From assembly GCA_963573385.1 (NCBI GenBank), contig CAUYLG010059274.1, positions 1-64,000 of the forward strand: 64,000 nucleotides of DNA. The letters run 5' to 3'. The notes under the pieces were generated by a model. It saw only the letters and a list, made by a program, of their open reading frames with translations. It did not search any database and had not been told where the DNA came from. Origin of the DNA: Cacajao melanocephalus (taxonomy: Eukaryota > Chordata > Mammalia > Primates > Pitheciidae). This document shows, one piece after another, positions 16,329 through 29,090 of this stretch (within the stretch, counting starts at the first letter, position 1; each line of letters starts with the position of its first letter). Position numbers and translations under genes: made by a program.

Positions 16329-16402
16329 TTAATCCAAGGGGATGTAGTTCTCTTCCCTTCAAATAAGGGAAACAATGAGAGAACTGCATCCCCTTGGATT
16401 AA
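16329..16402. repeat. 74-base hairpin with 25-base arms
   Basis: Arm 1 (16329-16353) and arm 2 (16378-16402) are reverse complements at 24 of 25 positions. The segment between them holds a second stem, 7 bases (16353-16359 with 16365-16371) around a 5-base loop. The outline is that of a pre-miRNA hairpin within an RNF146 intron. No miRNA name is recognised. Confidence 0.85.
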
Positions 16403-17036
16403 TCAGAATTTTTTTTTTTTAAGTACCTTTGTTCTCCTACTGGATATGTAGCAAAGCTTTTACTTTAATATTTGTGGCTATAGCTTTATTTCAATGAAGT
16501 GAATTAGTTTTGTAGAAAAGATCACAGCCTATTTAGGTGTTCAAATATGGGCTCTTTAGAGGATTTTTTGTACTTACTTTGAAACTGCTTTGTTTCAGTT
16601 AACTTAGATTCCTTTAAGAATCAACTTTTGTTTCAGAGATAAAATATTTATGGATAAGAGCTAAGTAAAGTAAGTGAATAGAGAGGAATAAATTAGGTTT
16701 GTTAAAGACAATGTGTAAGTGAATTCAAGAGATAAGGAGAATTAGAAACAAGGACACATTTTTCTATGTATTTCATAGGAATAAAATGGTACCTTCTATG
16801 CATCTGAATTATTAAAGTACAAACAATGATTAAACAAAATTTTTAGAAGAAATGTTTTAATTGAATCTCCTACACTAGAGGTTTTAACATTCAATCAATT
16901 AGGTTCTGAGAATGATGGATTGGTACATCTTAAAAGACTTGTAAGATAGCAAAGGATAGACAGTGCTTATTACCAACAGCAACAGCCAGCAGGACTTTGT
17001 GGAACAAAAAACTTCATCTTAGAATTGTGGGTAAAG

Positions 17037-17186
17037 GCTAGGCAAGGTGGCTCTCACCTATAACCCCAACACTTGGGAGGCTGTGAGCATCACATGAGGC
17101 CAGGAGTTTGAGGTTTAAGTGATCTACAATCATACCACGCACTCCCACCTAGTTAACAAACACTGTCTCTTAAAAAAAAAAAAAAG
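17037..17186 (+). mobile_element. Diverged monomeric Alu, plus strand
   Basis: Begins 'ctaggcaaggtggctctcac' and ends in a run of 13 A. Only about 150 bp, with an atypical middle, so probably a fossil monomer or an internally deleted Alu. Confidence 0.7.
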
Positions 17187-17699
17187 GTGGGTAAAAGAAG
17201 AGCAAATTGACTTTTAAGTGGTGATCCGAAAACCTTTGTGATGGGCAAAGGGTAGAAATTCTGTATAATTTATTTTCTGAACTGGAACGCTTTTGTTAGG
17301 AGACAAAGGACAAACTGGTCAGATGCTGGACTGACCTATGTGGTCATCCTAGTGAAGAATCATAACCTTTATCGGGGAAAGAGCTTTGTGAAGCTGTTTT
17401 GACTGTTCAGAAATCCATCTTGGTTTATGCTTAGCTTTTTATCTCCATTTTAGAACAATAGCTGGGTAAATGATTTGCTTGCCAAAAGATACAAAGATGG
17501 GTTGAATTTCATTTGTAAATGTAGGAACTCCTTTAGATTTTAAGTTATATAAAGAAAGGATTAGAACTTACTTATTTTTATGTAACTTATAGGCACCAGC
17601 TGGGTGCCTTGTTCACAATTAGAACTCAAGTGTTGTGTTATTTGAATAAATAAAGCTAATCCTTTGATATTCTATTTCTCACAATAGTTACTTTTAGAA

Positions 17700-18235
17700 G
17701 TTCATTTTTCATTCATCCAAAAATCAGTTCAACAAAAATTGATTGACAGTTTACTTAGAAATATAAAAAGGTCCCAATCTTCAGGAGGTTCATGATTTAA
17801 TAGAAGAGTCAGACTTCACAAATGAATGAAATTAGTGCATGTAATAAATTCAGTGATAGAAAAATATACAAAATATAGAGGAGAGAACAATTTCTGGAGG
17901 TAGTCAGAGAAAATGGTTGGGATAACCATTTCTGTGTAATATATTAAAGAACAAATAGGCATTCATAAGCTGTAAAAGGGAATAGACTGTACCAGGCAGG
18001 AGGAAATACAGAACTACAAAGGGAAGATTGCAGGACTATGAGTAATGTGATACAACTAGATTATTAATCTGTGGGTGGTTGTTGAAGATAAAAAACACTA
18101 GAGAGGTATTTACAGTTCCCATCTTTAAAACTTTCGGATGTTGTCCTAAGGAGTTTTGTCTTTATTGTGTAGGCTGAGGAGCCATATTGGGCTTTCACAT
18201 ATGGAAGAAACCTGGTCCATTTTACCTTTTAAATA
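17700..18235. mobile_element. Ancient L2-like interspersed relic
   Basis: Same tentative class as 7325-8060, with 'ggtcccaatcttcaggagg', 'aatagactgtaccaggcagg' and a weak 'ggctgaggagccatattggg' phrase. Confidence 0.4.
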
Positions 18236-18240
18236 TAGCG

Positions 18241-18396
18241 CTCAGTCCTAGCTACTTGGGAGGCTGAGATGGAAGGATCACTTGAGCCAAGCCATTTTGA
18301 GGTTATAGTGAGCTATGATCATGCCACAGCATTCCAGCTTGGGAAGCAGACAGAGAGAGAAAGAGAAAGAAAGAAAGGGAGAGGGAGGAAGAGGGA
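18241..18396 (+). mobile_element. Alu right arm with purine-rich tail
   Basis: Begins 'ctcagtcctagctacttggg' and runs through 'gagctatgatcatgccac', the second monomer only. The tail is an agag/gaaa run (18345-18396). Confidence 0.8.
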
Positions 18397-19039
18397 GAAT
18401 CTCAAAGGCTTAGTAAATGAATTTGAGGGTGATACTGACACAAGATAATCAGGCTGAACAATAGGTGAGAGATGATATAGGTCTAATATGGCACTGTCAA
18501 TGGGTAGAGCATACAGGATAGATTCCAAAGGGGTTTGGGATAAAAGTTAACAGAATTTGTGGTGTGGTTGGTTGGGGTGTGGGGAACGGGAGGCCATGTG
18601 GTGAGGGAAAGGACTTTCTCTTTTCCGTGAACACAAAGTAGATAAGGCATGAACTTAGACGTCATATCATAAGAATTATGCAGAAATGGGGGTTTGTAAA
18701 ATGTGTGTATATGAGAGATAAAGATATGAGGGGGCCAAGGGTTCTGTCAGGAAAGAAAGGGTGAAAAAAGATTGGGTTTAAGAATGCACAGGAAAGGAAA
18801 TGAGATCAGGAACTGGGTAAAGGAAAGGAGATGATCAAGAGATTGTAGGTCCCCATGAAATTGAAGAGCAGGTGTGGGAATGAGTAAGCTGGCAGGACCA
18901 GAGCTTATGATCTGAGAGTCAGATTAAGATTTCAGAGAGGCAGCAGTTTAGGCAACAGTTTCAAATGTGATCACAATATTTGGTTGCCAGAGAGGAGATT
19001 AATTTCTTCAAGTTTTGGATTTAAGGAACTGAAAATTGA

Positions 19040-19205
19040 GGACAGTGTTTCTCAGATTGTATTTGAAGGATTATCTGCATGAGTACCACGGGGGGTGAGA
19101 TTCCTAGGTTTAAACCTATGTCTACTGGCCTAGAATCTCTAAGGAAAGGGGCCAAGAATGTATATTTCTAATAAGCAATTTCAGTGATTCTGATGAACAG
19201 AAGTT
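19040..19205 (+). mobile_element. MER20-like hAT element
   Basis: Begins 'cagtgtttctcagattgt' and holds 'gcaatttcagtgattctga', the MER20 order. The right end is decayed. Confidence 0.6.
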
Positions 19206-19661
19206 GGGACAAGTCAAGTAACCTGTTCAATAAGTGTTAAATGGTTCATTTTCAAGGATATTTAAATAGGCTCATGGTCATGTCAGGAGTTAGGGTGAAG
19301 AGGATGATCAGTAGTGAAAAGATGACATTAATCCCTTAAAGGTGGTGAGAGAGCAGTTTTAGGGGATGTTAAAGTCAGTAATAGAGACTTGAAAGAATAA
19401 GTAATGATGTTGGAGCAGTAAATTGTCTCCCCCGTCCTATATACAGGGAGTGTATGGGTGTGTATGAAAATGGGCAGTTTCTGTTTGGAGTAGGCTGCAG
19501 CAAGGAAATGAACATAGCTCTTTGATGCCATTGAAGTGGTAGGCACCTAGAGGGTGGTGAAAGGGTTGGGAGGAAAGTCAAAACATTGGGGTCCATATCA
19601 TCTAAAATCAGATTAAAACAAAAAGCCAGGTTACTTAGAAACCTTGTTTAGTCAGTATATT

Positions 19662-20107
19662 AGGGTTCTCTAGAGGGACAGAACTAATATGTATGTGTGT
19701 GTGCATATATATATATATATCTATATATATATATATATATGAGTTTGTTAAGTATTAACTTATACCATCACCAGGGTCCCACAATAGACTGTCTGCAAGG
19801 AGCAGGGAGAGCCATCCGAGCCCCAAAACTGAAGAACTTGGAGTCCGATGTTTGAGGGGGACGCATCCAGTACGGGAGAAAGATTAGACTGGGAGGCTAG
19901 GCCAGTCTCTCCTTTTCAGGTTTTTCAGCCTGCTTTATATCTGCTGGCAGCTGATTAGATTGTGCCCACCAGATTAGGGTGGATCTGCCTTCCCCAGCCC
20001 ACCGACTCAAATGTTAAACTCTTGGCAGCACACTCACAGACACACCCGGGGTCAATACTTCGTATCCTTCAGTCCAATCAAGTTGACACTCAGTATTAAC
20101 CATCACA
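19662..20107 (+). mobile_element. Interspersed repeat, family not assigned, with (TA)n
   Basis: Runs from 'attagggttctctagaggg' to 'caagttgacactcagtat..ccatcac'. A (TA)n tract at 19706-19740 sits near the left end. Same family as 1829-2095. Several features look LTR-like, but I cannot name the family with confidence. Confidence 0.55.
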
Positions 20108-20454
20108 GTCAGTTACTTTTGAAAGTTCTCTGATTTTAAAACAAATTGTTTATTCTGTTAAACATTTGGTAGGATAAGTCAGCTTGTATTTAGAGGCCAC
20201 ATGTGGCATTAAGAGTGTTTGTTTAAACACTAGAATCTTATACCTTAGGGAAACAGACACCTACAGTAAGAGAGCCACATGGAACTAAAAGGTCTTCTAT
20301 CTTGTGTTTACTGTGAGATCTGTCATTTCTTTAGTTATCTTATATTCTTGATTATTAGTTCTGTGTAATGTGATTTGCGTCCTGTAGTGGACATGGTGAA
20401 GTGGAGAAGGAAATACTAAATGAGAAGAAAGAAGATTAATGACTGAGATGATAC

Positions 20455-22370
20455 AATTTTTTAAGAGTACAATTCCATGTGGTTAATTTCATTTACATTG
20501 TTGTGCAACCATCACCAGTTACAGACTTCCACAACTTTTTTTAGCATTACAAACTGAAACTCTGTACCCATTAGGCAATAACTCCCCATTCTTTCCTTCC
20601 CCTAGTCTCTGGTAACCTCTGATACCTTCTGCTTCTATGAATTTGCCTATTCTTGATATTTCATAAAAGTGGAATCATACAATCCTTTTGTGTATCTGGC
20701 TTATTAGTATGTTTTCAAGGTACATCTATGTTGTAACACATTCTTTTTTATTACTGAATAATGTACTGTTGTATTTATAGACCATATTTTGTTTATCCAT
20801 TCATCTGTTGATCGATACTTGAATTGTGTCCCCCTTTTGCCTGATATTTCCGCAGTGAACATTGGCATATGAGTATCTGAGAACCTGTTTTCAATTCTAT
20901 TGCTATATCCCTGGGAGTGGAATTGCTCTTATGTTGGTAATTACGTTTAACTTTTTGAGGAAGCAACAAATTATTATTCACAGCAGCTACACCATTTTAC
21001 CTTCCAACCAGCAGTGTTCAAAGGTCCTATTTTTCTACATCCTCACCAACACTTATTTTCCTTTAAAAAAAGATTGTAGCATTCTTGTAGATGTATAATT
21101 GTGATTTTGATTTATATTTCCCTAATTACTAATAATGTTAAGAAGCTTTTTGTGTGCTTATTGGCCATTTGTATATCTTTAAATTCTTTGCTTATTTTTA
21201 GCTCACTTTTTAATTGGTTTGTCTTTTTGTTGTTGCTCTGTAGTTCTTTACATATTCTGGATATTAAACCTTTATCAGATATATGATTTGCAAAGATATT
21301 CTCCCATTCTGCACTTTGTCTTTTTATTTTCTTAACAGTGTCTTTTGATGCACAAAAGTTTCAAACTTTTATAAGGCCCAATTTATTTCCTGTGTTTCGA
21401 TGTCACATCTAGGAATCCATTGCCAAATCTAAGGCCATGAAGATTTGCTCCTATGTTTTCTTCTAAGAGTTTTATGGTTTTGTTTCTCAGACTTAGGTTA
21501 TTGATTCATTTTTAGTTAACTTTGATACATAGTGTAAGGTAGAGGTCCAGCTTTATTCTTTTGCATGTGGAAATCCAGTTGTCTCAACCACATTAGTTAG
21601 AGGCTCCTCTTTCCCCCATTGAGTAGACTTGACACCCTTTTGGAAAATCAGTTGGCTATTGATGTGTGCATTTATTTCTGGACTCTCAATTTTATATCAT
21701 TGGTGTATTTATCTATCCTATGCCAGCACCACACTGTCTTGTTACCTTAGCTTTGTAGTAAGTTTTGACATTGGGTTTTTCAAGATTGTTTGGGTTACTT
21801 AGGGTCCTTTGCAATTCCATATGAATTTAAGGATTGCTTTTCCATTTCTTCAAAAAAGGTTGTTGGAATTGTGATAGGAATTATGTTGAATCTGTAGATC
21901 ACTTTGGGTAGTATTGTCATTTTAATATGTTAAGTCTTCCAATCCATACATTACTTGTCTATTTACTTAGCTCTTCTTTAATTTCTTTCAGTAATGCTTG
22001 ATAGTTTTCTGTGTACAAGTCTTTCACCTCGTTGGTTAAGTTTATTCCTAGCTATTTTATTCCCTTAGATGCTATTATGAATGAATTGCTTTCTTGATTT
22101 CCTTTTTGGATTGTCGACAGCTGATGTATCAAAACACAACTGATTTTTGTGTGTATCAAACTTGTAACCTGCAACTTTGCTGAATTTGTTCATTAGCTTT
22201 CTTTGGGATTCTGTGAGATCTTCTATATAGGGAGAATAGATATAGTTTTACTTCCTCCTTACCCATCTGTATGCCTTATCGCTTTTCCCTAATTTGCTCT
22301 GCTAGGACTTACAGTCATGTTGAGTAGCAGGGGTAAAAGCATGCATCTTGTCTTTAATTTTTTCCACTTT
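20455..22370 (-). mobile_element. Old L1 (L1M type), antisense
   Basis: Reading the minus strand, this holds an L1 3' UTR and the end of ORF2. The plus strand shows the complements, such as 'caaccatcaccagttacag' and 'gttctttacatattctgg'. It is about 1.9 kb and 5' truncated. Frames at 20862-21286 are antisense noise. It lies immediately upstream of the RNF146 5' exon. Confidence 0.8.
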
Positions 22371-22474
22371 TAAGATAAAGTGCTCCACTGAATTTTGTGA
22401 AAAGTTATAAATAATTAACTGATTCTGTTGATCTTAGTCTGTAAAAAAGTTGATGTTGATTTTTTTTTTTTCAG

Positions 22475-22584
22475 CACATAGAATGAACCAGCAGTGGAAG
22501 AGAAAATACTGCAAGCTGGCTGACTGCTGGTGAGGAAGATGCTTTATTTTTGTGGCAGGCATCTGTGGGATCTGTAATAGAAAT
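22475..22584 (+). other. RNF146: RNF146 5' exon (UTR, supplies first two bases of an ATG)
   Basis: A 110-base exon bordered by a 13-base T run plus CAG acceptor and a consensus donor, aat|GTAAGT. Its last two bases, AT, join the first base of the coding exon, G at 29090, to make an ATG directly before the ATG at 29091. Use of this exon therefore adds one Met (359 instead of 358 residues). Reading back in that frame, the first stop is TGA at 22484-22486, so the frame is closed in this exon. A 16-codon upstream ORF starts at 22483 and stops at 22533. The splice borders are seen; use of the exon is inferred from them and from the known 358/359-residue RNF146 forms. Confidence 0.75.
22483..22533 (+). 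CDS. Upstream ORF in RNF146 5' exon (16 residues)
   Basis: ATG at 22483 runs 16 codons (MNQQWKRKYCKLADCW) to TGA at 22531-22533, ending 49 bases before the junction ATG. Its ATG overlaps the TGA that closes the main frame (ATGA). It could lower translation of RNF146 from transcripts containing this exon. There is no evidence that the peptide itself has a function. Confidence 0.4.
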   Translation: MNQQWKRKYCKLADCW

Positions 22585-23278
22585 GTAAGTGTAGCATCAT
22601 GGTTTTTTTAGTGCTGCAGTAAATTAAGTGGATTGATTTAAAGTATAGTAAATTGAGTATCTGTCATGTTTAGTTTTAATTATATAAAATGAACATTTTC
22701 TGTTGCTTTATAGGTGCTTTATTAACAATTTATTTACATTAAATTATCATTAACGTAGATTTCCAAGTCTCCTCATAGGGAAGAATCTCTGTAAGAAAAA
22801 CTGAAGACAGAGGAGTTTGCTCATAGAAGGCTAAAATACTGCAGAGATCTCCAGGTCCTCTGGGTTCTACTTTCTTTTTACATAATAATTTTCTTAAATA
22901 ACTAGGCTAGGCAAGTAGTACTAGCGTTTGTAAATAAGACAGATTACTGGGTTATCAAAACACTAGTTACTAAAAACTTGTTTCACTAAATTAAAGGAAT
23001 TTCTACATAATTGATTTTTTTAATGTAGAACATCATTGCTTTTTATTCATATCTCTTCAGTCTGATTCCCAGTTTTACTAGTTGTGCTTTTATCATTTAT
23101 CTTTGCATGATCTGCTTTAACGTGTTACACACTACCTTGGATTTGTCTATATTTAACTTCACCCTATTATTGATGAAACATTTTTCCACTATGAATATAT
23201 TTCTGTTTTCTAAATTAATATGAACCCTATGCAACTTGATGTCATTCATGAAAAATGTAGTGAATATTTTATTGACTG

Positions 23279-23568
23279 TTTTTTTTTTGAGACGGAGTTT
23301 CGCTCTGTCGCCCAGGCTGGAGTGCAGTGTTGCAATCTTGGCTCCTGCAACCCCTGCCTCCTAGGTTGGAGTGATTCTCCTGCCTCAGCCTCCCAGCTAG
23401 CTGGAATTACAGGCATCTGCCACATGCTCGGCTAATTTTTTGTGTTTTTTAGTAGAAATGGGGTTTCACCATGTTGGCCAGGATGGTCTCAATCTCCCGA
23501 CGTCATGATTCACCTGCTTCAGCCTCCCAAAGTGCTGGGATTACAGGCATGAGCCACCGTGCCCAGCC
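23279..23568 (-). mobile_element. Alu, minus strand
   Basis: T-run, 'gagacggagtttcgctctg' and end 'gagccaccgtgcccagcct'. Flanked by target duplications 'tattttattgact' and 'tattttgttgact'. Confidence 0.95.
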
Positions 23569-23569
23569 T

Positions 23570-26500
23570 ATTTTGTTGACTTTTAATGACAGTGATTTTA
23601 CTGTTAGACCAAGAGTGACCTTGGTAAAGGCTATTTTACATTTTCCCAGTTGACATAAAACTGTTGCTTTCTACTCTTCCAATATGATATTGATTACACG
23701 TAATGATATATATTAATTAATTATTAAAAGTATGACCACATTTTTGTTCAGTATTGAAAATTTGATAATTAAAAAATGATACTAATGAGCATGTGTCTTT
23801 AAAATATTTCTTTTATTTAATCCTGTCCATTTATCTATATACATTTTTTCAAACCTTAATACGTCAGATAGTCCAGGTGCTATTCATCAAGGAATTTACT
23901 ATGATTTAGTAAATGAGACATATGTAATTAACAAACAGTGGAATAGATGCCATATTAAGGTAACAATAAGATGCTATTAAAACTGAACAGAAGAGATTAA
24001 TTTCATCTGAAGGGTTCAGAGTGAACAGAATAATTGTCATCTTGCCTTTAAAGAATGAATAGAATTTTAACAGTCAAAGAAAATTAGGAAATATTTTTCA
24101 AGTCAAGAGAACGAGGAGGGAAACAGCTGCCTAATCATCAACACATTTTACAGGAGTCTGGGAATAGTCATATGTGGGAAGGCAGAGTAGAAGAAAGAGA
24201 CTTCAAAGTAACTGCAGGAAATAATGTTTATTTAGTACTTACTATATTACCAAATTTTACATTTATTTAACATAAAATTGATGTTAATTGATTTTGATAA
24301 TTAGGAATAGAGTATACTGATCAGTCTTGGAGGAGTTAGGGGACAGTACTAACTAGATGTTGATGGGTTAGCTTTGTAAAGAAGTAGCAGTACCCCATCC
24401 TGAGCCAGGAGGAAAAAAGATTAAGACGGAGTAAAGCTAAAGATAGATTTTGAGGATTTATTTTTGACGTGTCTAATTTCTCAGTGACACAGGTGTTAGT
24501 ATATCTCTAAACTAGGAGGGAGAAGTTTTGTGATAGTCTTTGGGGGATAAAGAAAGAAAGATGTCTTGGCCGAATAAAAGGTTACTGGGATTGATGGTGT
24601 TTAGGAAACCAAAATTGCTATTAAGTGTATGGGGTTCACAACTTTTGCATCACACAAAAGTGAATTGTATGGTGAAATTTTTAGCACATAGAGTAACTTG
24701 CTTGATTATTCTTTTTTGCGAATGTCTCCCTTGTTGGCTTTTATGGTGGTGGTTATGTTTGTTCCCTATTCTTCTCTGACCATTCCTTACACCCCTTCCT
24801 GGTTATTTTACCTCACAAATATTGGAGTAATTCAAGGTTCTGTGGTTGGCCTTTGAGACTACTCCCTCTACAGGTTTAATTTGGGCATTTACTCATTTTC
24901 ATGGCTCCAAGGACCATGTATGTGTTGATGAATCACCAGACTTTTTTCAGCTTAGATTTATTTTTAGAGTACCAAAATGTCATCTGCCTATCTCCACCTG
25001 GACACCTTAATAAAGTCATTGTGTCTGAGACAGAACTCTCCTCAAATGCTGAATTTTGGTGAATGTGTCACCATCCATCAGTAACCAAATGCTTTCATTT
25101 CTTTTTTCCTTAGCATTTCTTACATTCTACAGTTGGAACCTTATATCAGTACCCTCCCTCTAATTATCTTATCTTTGCATTACTACCTGGATATATATAA
25201 ATTCTAGTTTCCCTTTTGCCGTACTTCCTCCCACATTACCAAACTTTACTCCAACTTCCTGTTCAAATGCTCTGGAAGCTACTAAACTGACTGTTACTTC
25301 CTGACATAAAACCTTTCAGTGAATTCCTCTTGTCTCATTAGGGGTTCATATGTGGACCAGCTTCATAGAAATCCTTGAGCCCCTTGAAATTATGTGTAGT
25401 ATTGTTCCCTTTTTTGTGTCTGTAATTGGATTCTGAATTCAGACTTTAAAAATCTGATTTTTAATATTTGGAGGTTTATTGTTGGCTAAAAATTTATTGA
25501 ATACTACATATACTAAAGACCTTTTTTGCTTATAATAATTTTCCTTTCATTTGACTAGTTACCTTCAAGAAGTTTCAAGGACATCTGACTTGGAGATTTC
25601 CACTAACTCTGCCCATACCGTTCTATATTTTGTCTTCTTGAGAAGATAGACTTTTACTTGTCTTGCAGAAATATTTCACATGGTTTATCTATTAGAAGAA
25701 GAGGATGTATGCTTAATAGTTGGAATATCACATGAAGAAGTCAGTAAAAAAGTCTTTGAAAATAAGTGACATATTATACTTATTAACAGAATTGGACTAA
25801 CTTCACTCAAAATTTCCGTGTATTAAATTCTTCTTAGTATACTGGAAATAAATTCTCTTTTTCAAAATGATTCAAAATTAGAATTTTCTGAGACATTTAT
25901 GAGATAGGGAATACCTCTCTTTGATTAGCGTTAATTATTTACCAAATCCTTGCTCTACGAAAAGGGAGGGATAAAACATTTCTTATTTACGTATTGGTAT
26001 TATCATCTGCATACATTTAGCCTCCCACCTATTTTAAGATCATTGAAACTGCAAAATAGAGACTGCGTAGAGTAGATTAAGATGGTTTTTAAAAAAGCCT
26101 TGAAGGATGTCTTGTAGGTAGACTGGCAGTTTTGGGTTACTTTTCGTCTATCTTGTTACATATATTATCTGTTTCTTATTTATTGCGTGTGCCTCATTCA
26201 GAATTATATAAGAAATACTACTAAGTTTTTCTGTCCATTTCTTAGTGATAGACTAACAGTATACTTGATGGGCTAAACAGAATCTGAATTTATAAATTGC
26301 TATGGCAAATTGATAGTTAAGAGTGCTTCAGATGAAATAATGACCATTTAGCTGCCTAGTGTCCATTGTTTTCAGATTAACTTTGTCCAACTTTACTTCA
26401 TTCCGATGATGGAACCAAAATACTTGCACAAACAGAATTGTTTTGCCTTTCCAATTATGTTGTTGTTATAATTCATGCCTTCTCCTGGGATGATTGTAAT

Positions 26501-27298
26501 TGCTTTCTTAGTTTTGAAATTACATGTTTGGGTTTATTCACACATGCAAGAGTCAGAGTCATGCAAAATATTGATCATATTAAGTAGGGTGGAGGGTAAT
26601 GTTTTTAGGTTGAAAACTTTCTTTTCTGTAGATAAATGAGTTGTATGTGATGGAAAACTGACTTCTTGGGCCAATTGTAGTTAAATACAATAGGTTTGAA
26701 ATTATGTATTTAAAAGCATGGCATTGGTCCATGTGACGTGTTGGGTATATTGTTTACATTTTACCAGACGTTTTATTTTTATTTATGGTTTAAATTTATG
26801 AGCCTGTCCTTTGTTCATAAGGTACTTAGATGGTTTAAGATACAGACTTCTTATATAAAGATGTTGCTGTTGTTTTTCCAAGATAATGATGATCATCAGC
26901 CCATTTTTCTATTTTGTCTTAGGAATAGAATGAGTAGAATCTTTCTTAAATTATTACTTGTAAATGGGTCGCTTTCTTGTTTTCTTCTTCTTACTTGGGG
27001 CTTTAAATAAATACGAAACTTAGAAAAAAAGATTTTCAGGAATTTTATGGAAACTAATTTTTTTGACCTAAATTTAAAGGGATGAAAGTTTCTGAAAACC
27101 TAACAAAATGTGTACACAGCCAATTCTTTTAGGGGAGGAAATAGGCAGGGAATGTTAATTGGCTGTTTAAAAAACATATGCCTTCACTTGTAACTTATTG
27201 TTGTTTCAAGTTACAAGATCTTTGAAGGCAAGTGTTTATCTCAAAATATTTAGAAGCTTTTATAGTACTTAACATATTAAGAAGTCCTATTAGGGTTG
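23570..27298. other. RNF146 intron sequence
   Basis: No gene recognised. Diverged L2/MIR-like phrases occur near 24990-25440. The frames at 24540 and 26738 show no domain and no splice support. Confidence 0.4.
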
Positions 27299-27306
27299 AC
27301 TTAGAA

Positions 27307-27511
27307 CAAGCTTATCCAACCTGTGGGCCACATGTGGCCCAGGATGGCTTTGAATGAGGCCCAACACAAATTCCTAAGCGTTCTTAAAACATTATGCGAT
27401 TTTTTTAAACCTTATTAGCTATCATTAGTGTTAATGTATTTTATGTGTGGCCCAAAACAATTCCTTTTCTTCCAGTGTGGCCCAGGGAAGCCAAAAGATT
27501 GGACACCCCTG
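27307..27511 (-). mobile_element. MER30-like hAT-Charlie element
   Basis: 205 bp ending 'aaaagattggacacccctg' and beginning 'caagcttatccaacctgtgg'. The flanking 8-mers acttagaa (27299-27306) and acttacag (27512-27519) are partly matching target duplications. Confidence 0.7.
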
Positions 27512-27519
27512 ACTTACAG

Positions 27520-29089
27520 CTTTCCATAGGTTAGGAAAAGGTTGTACTTTGTTGATGTCTATAACCTAGAATTTCTGGTAAAGGAATTGATTGGAAATGT
27601 TATTAAAAGTTGAAAAGTAATTTGGAAGTTAAGCATTTTAGTGATCAGTTCTTCCTTTGAGATTGTGTTGCTTCCTTGACTAGATATGTGCCATCTTTTT
27701 AAGCTTTTTGGGTTACTTTTTGTCTGTCTTGGAACCAAGAACACAGAAAAGGCAATAAAAAGAAAAAAAAAGGAGTATTTTAAGATTGGGTGTGCTGTGA
27801 AGATAGCCTAGGATTATTGTTTTCCAATTTTTGATGAGCGTAACCATTCTTTTTGACTTAAACTACTGGACCTATTTAGAATGGCAGAATTAACTGGCAC
27901 AGAGATTGTCATTCATTTTAAGCTTCCGATCTGACATCTTCATCTTCATTTCTCAGCCTCTTTTACTTGTCAGTGGTTTACTCCATTATTTTCTCCCCTT
28001 TTAAAATTTCTTGGTTTGTTTGTTTTTATTTTTAACTATGGGGAAAAAAATCGAATGTTTCCTTTGTAGGGCACAATAAGGCTTTTATGACTTGGCTTTG
28101 GTTACCTTGACAGCTTCATCTCCTGCTCTTCCATTGCTTATATGACTATTTGACTCAGTGTCTTTTACATGCCTCTGCCTGGAATCTACTCCACTACCCA
28201 GGCCCCCCAGATGAACACTAAACTTTCTAACCTATGTCCATTCTCTCATCTCTTACTGCTATTTTAGTAAGTATGTTAACACATTTTGATTACTGCAAAA
28301 ATCAGGCCATATTGTAATTATCTGCATGTATATGTTTCCTTATTTAACAGAGTAGTTGTGTGTCTTATTTATCTTTAGACCAGTTAGTACTTAATATTGT
28401 ATCTGGACCATTAAATGTTTATCTGAATTAGTAAAGCAGAAATTATAAATTTTATGTCAGTGTTTAAGTTGGATATATCCAATTTGACAAATCTTTTTTC
28501 TTCCTCCTCTTCAGGGCATCTTCAATATTCATGTTATTTTCTCCCTTGGTCTCATGTGATTGTGACCTTTTTGGAGCTTTAGTGATTACAAAGTGGGTTT
28601 TTTTGTCCATTTTTACCTCAGCTTTGTAAACTCTGATTTGCAGTTAAGGAAATTTAGACTAAGGGTGTGACTGAGTGCCTAAGAGCACGTAATTAGTAAA
28701 GGACTCCAAAACTTCGATTTTTAGATTTCTTGTCTAGCATTCATTTTAGTGTATAATAGCTGCCATGATTCAAGGTATCGTTTTTCTCTTTGCTGGATGC
28801 AGCTTTTCATTATATAGTTCTTCAGTGTATTTCTCCAGGGCTGATCTGTAAGTACACTGACGAAATTTTTATACATTCCCAAGATATGTACAAGTAAATG
28901 CTTGCAAAAAGTTTTCATCGGTTGGAGAATTTTTCCTCTACTTTCATCTTCATATCCCCATTGTCTAGTATGTGGCTTATATATAATGCACATAATAGGT
29001 GGTTAAAACGTATTTATTTTCATAATTGTTGAATTAAGATATTACAAGAATTAAAACGTGACTTTAATATTATATGTATTTTTTCTTAG
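27520..29089. other. RNF146 last intron, 3' part
   Basis: No gene recognised. An L2-like phrase occurs near 28110-28270 and a MIR-like one near 28620-28720. The intron ends in ttttttcttag, a good acceptor at 29088-29089. Confidence 0.5.
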
Positions 29090-29090
29090 G

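Noticed and set aside
29058..29090. Eleven extra N-terminal residues in front of RNF146
   Set aside because: They are read from the polypyrimidine tract and acceptor site of the preceding intron, so they are removed by splicing.
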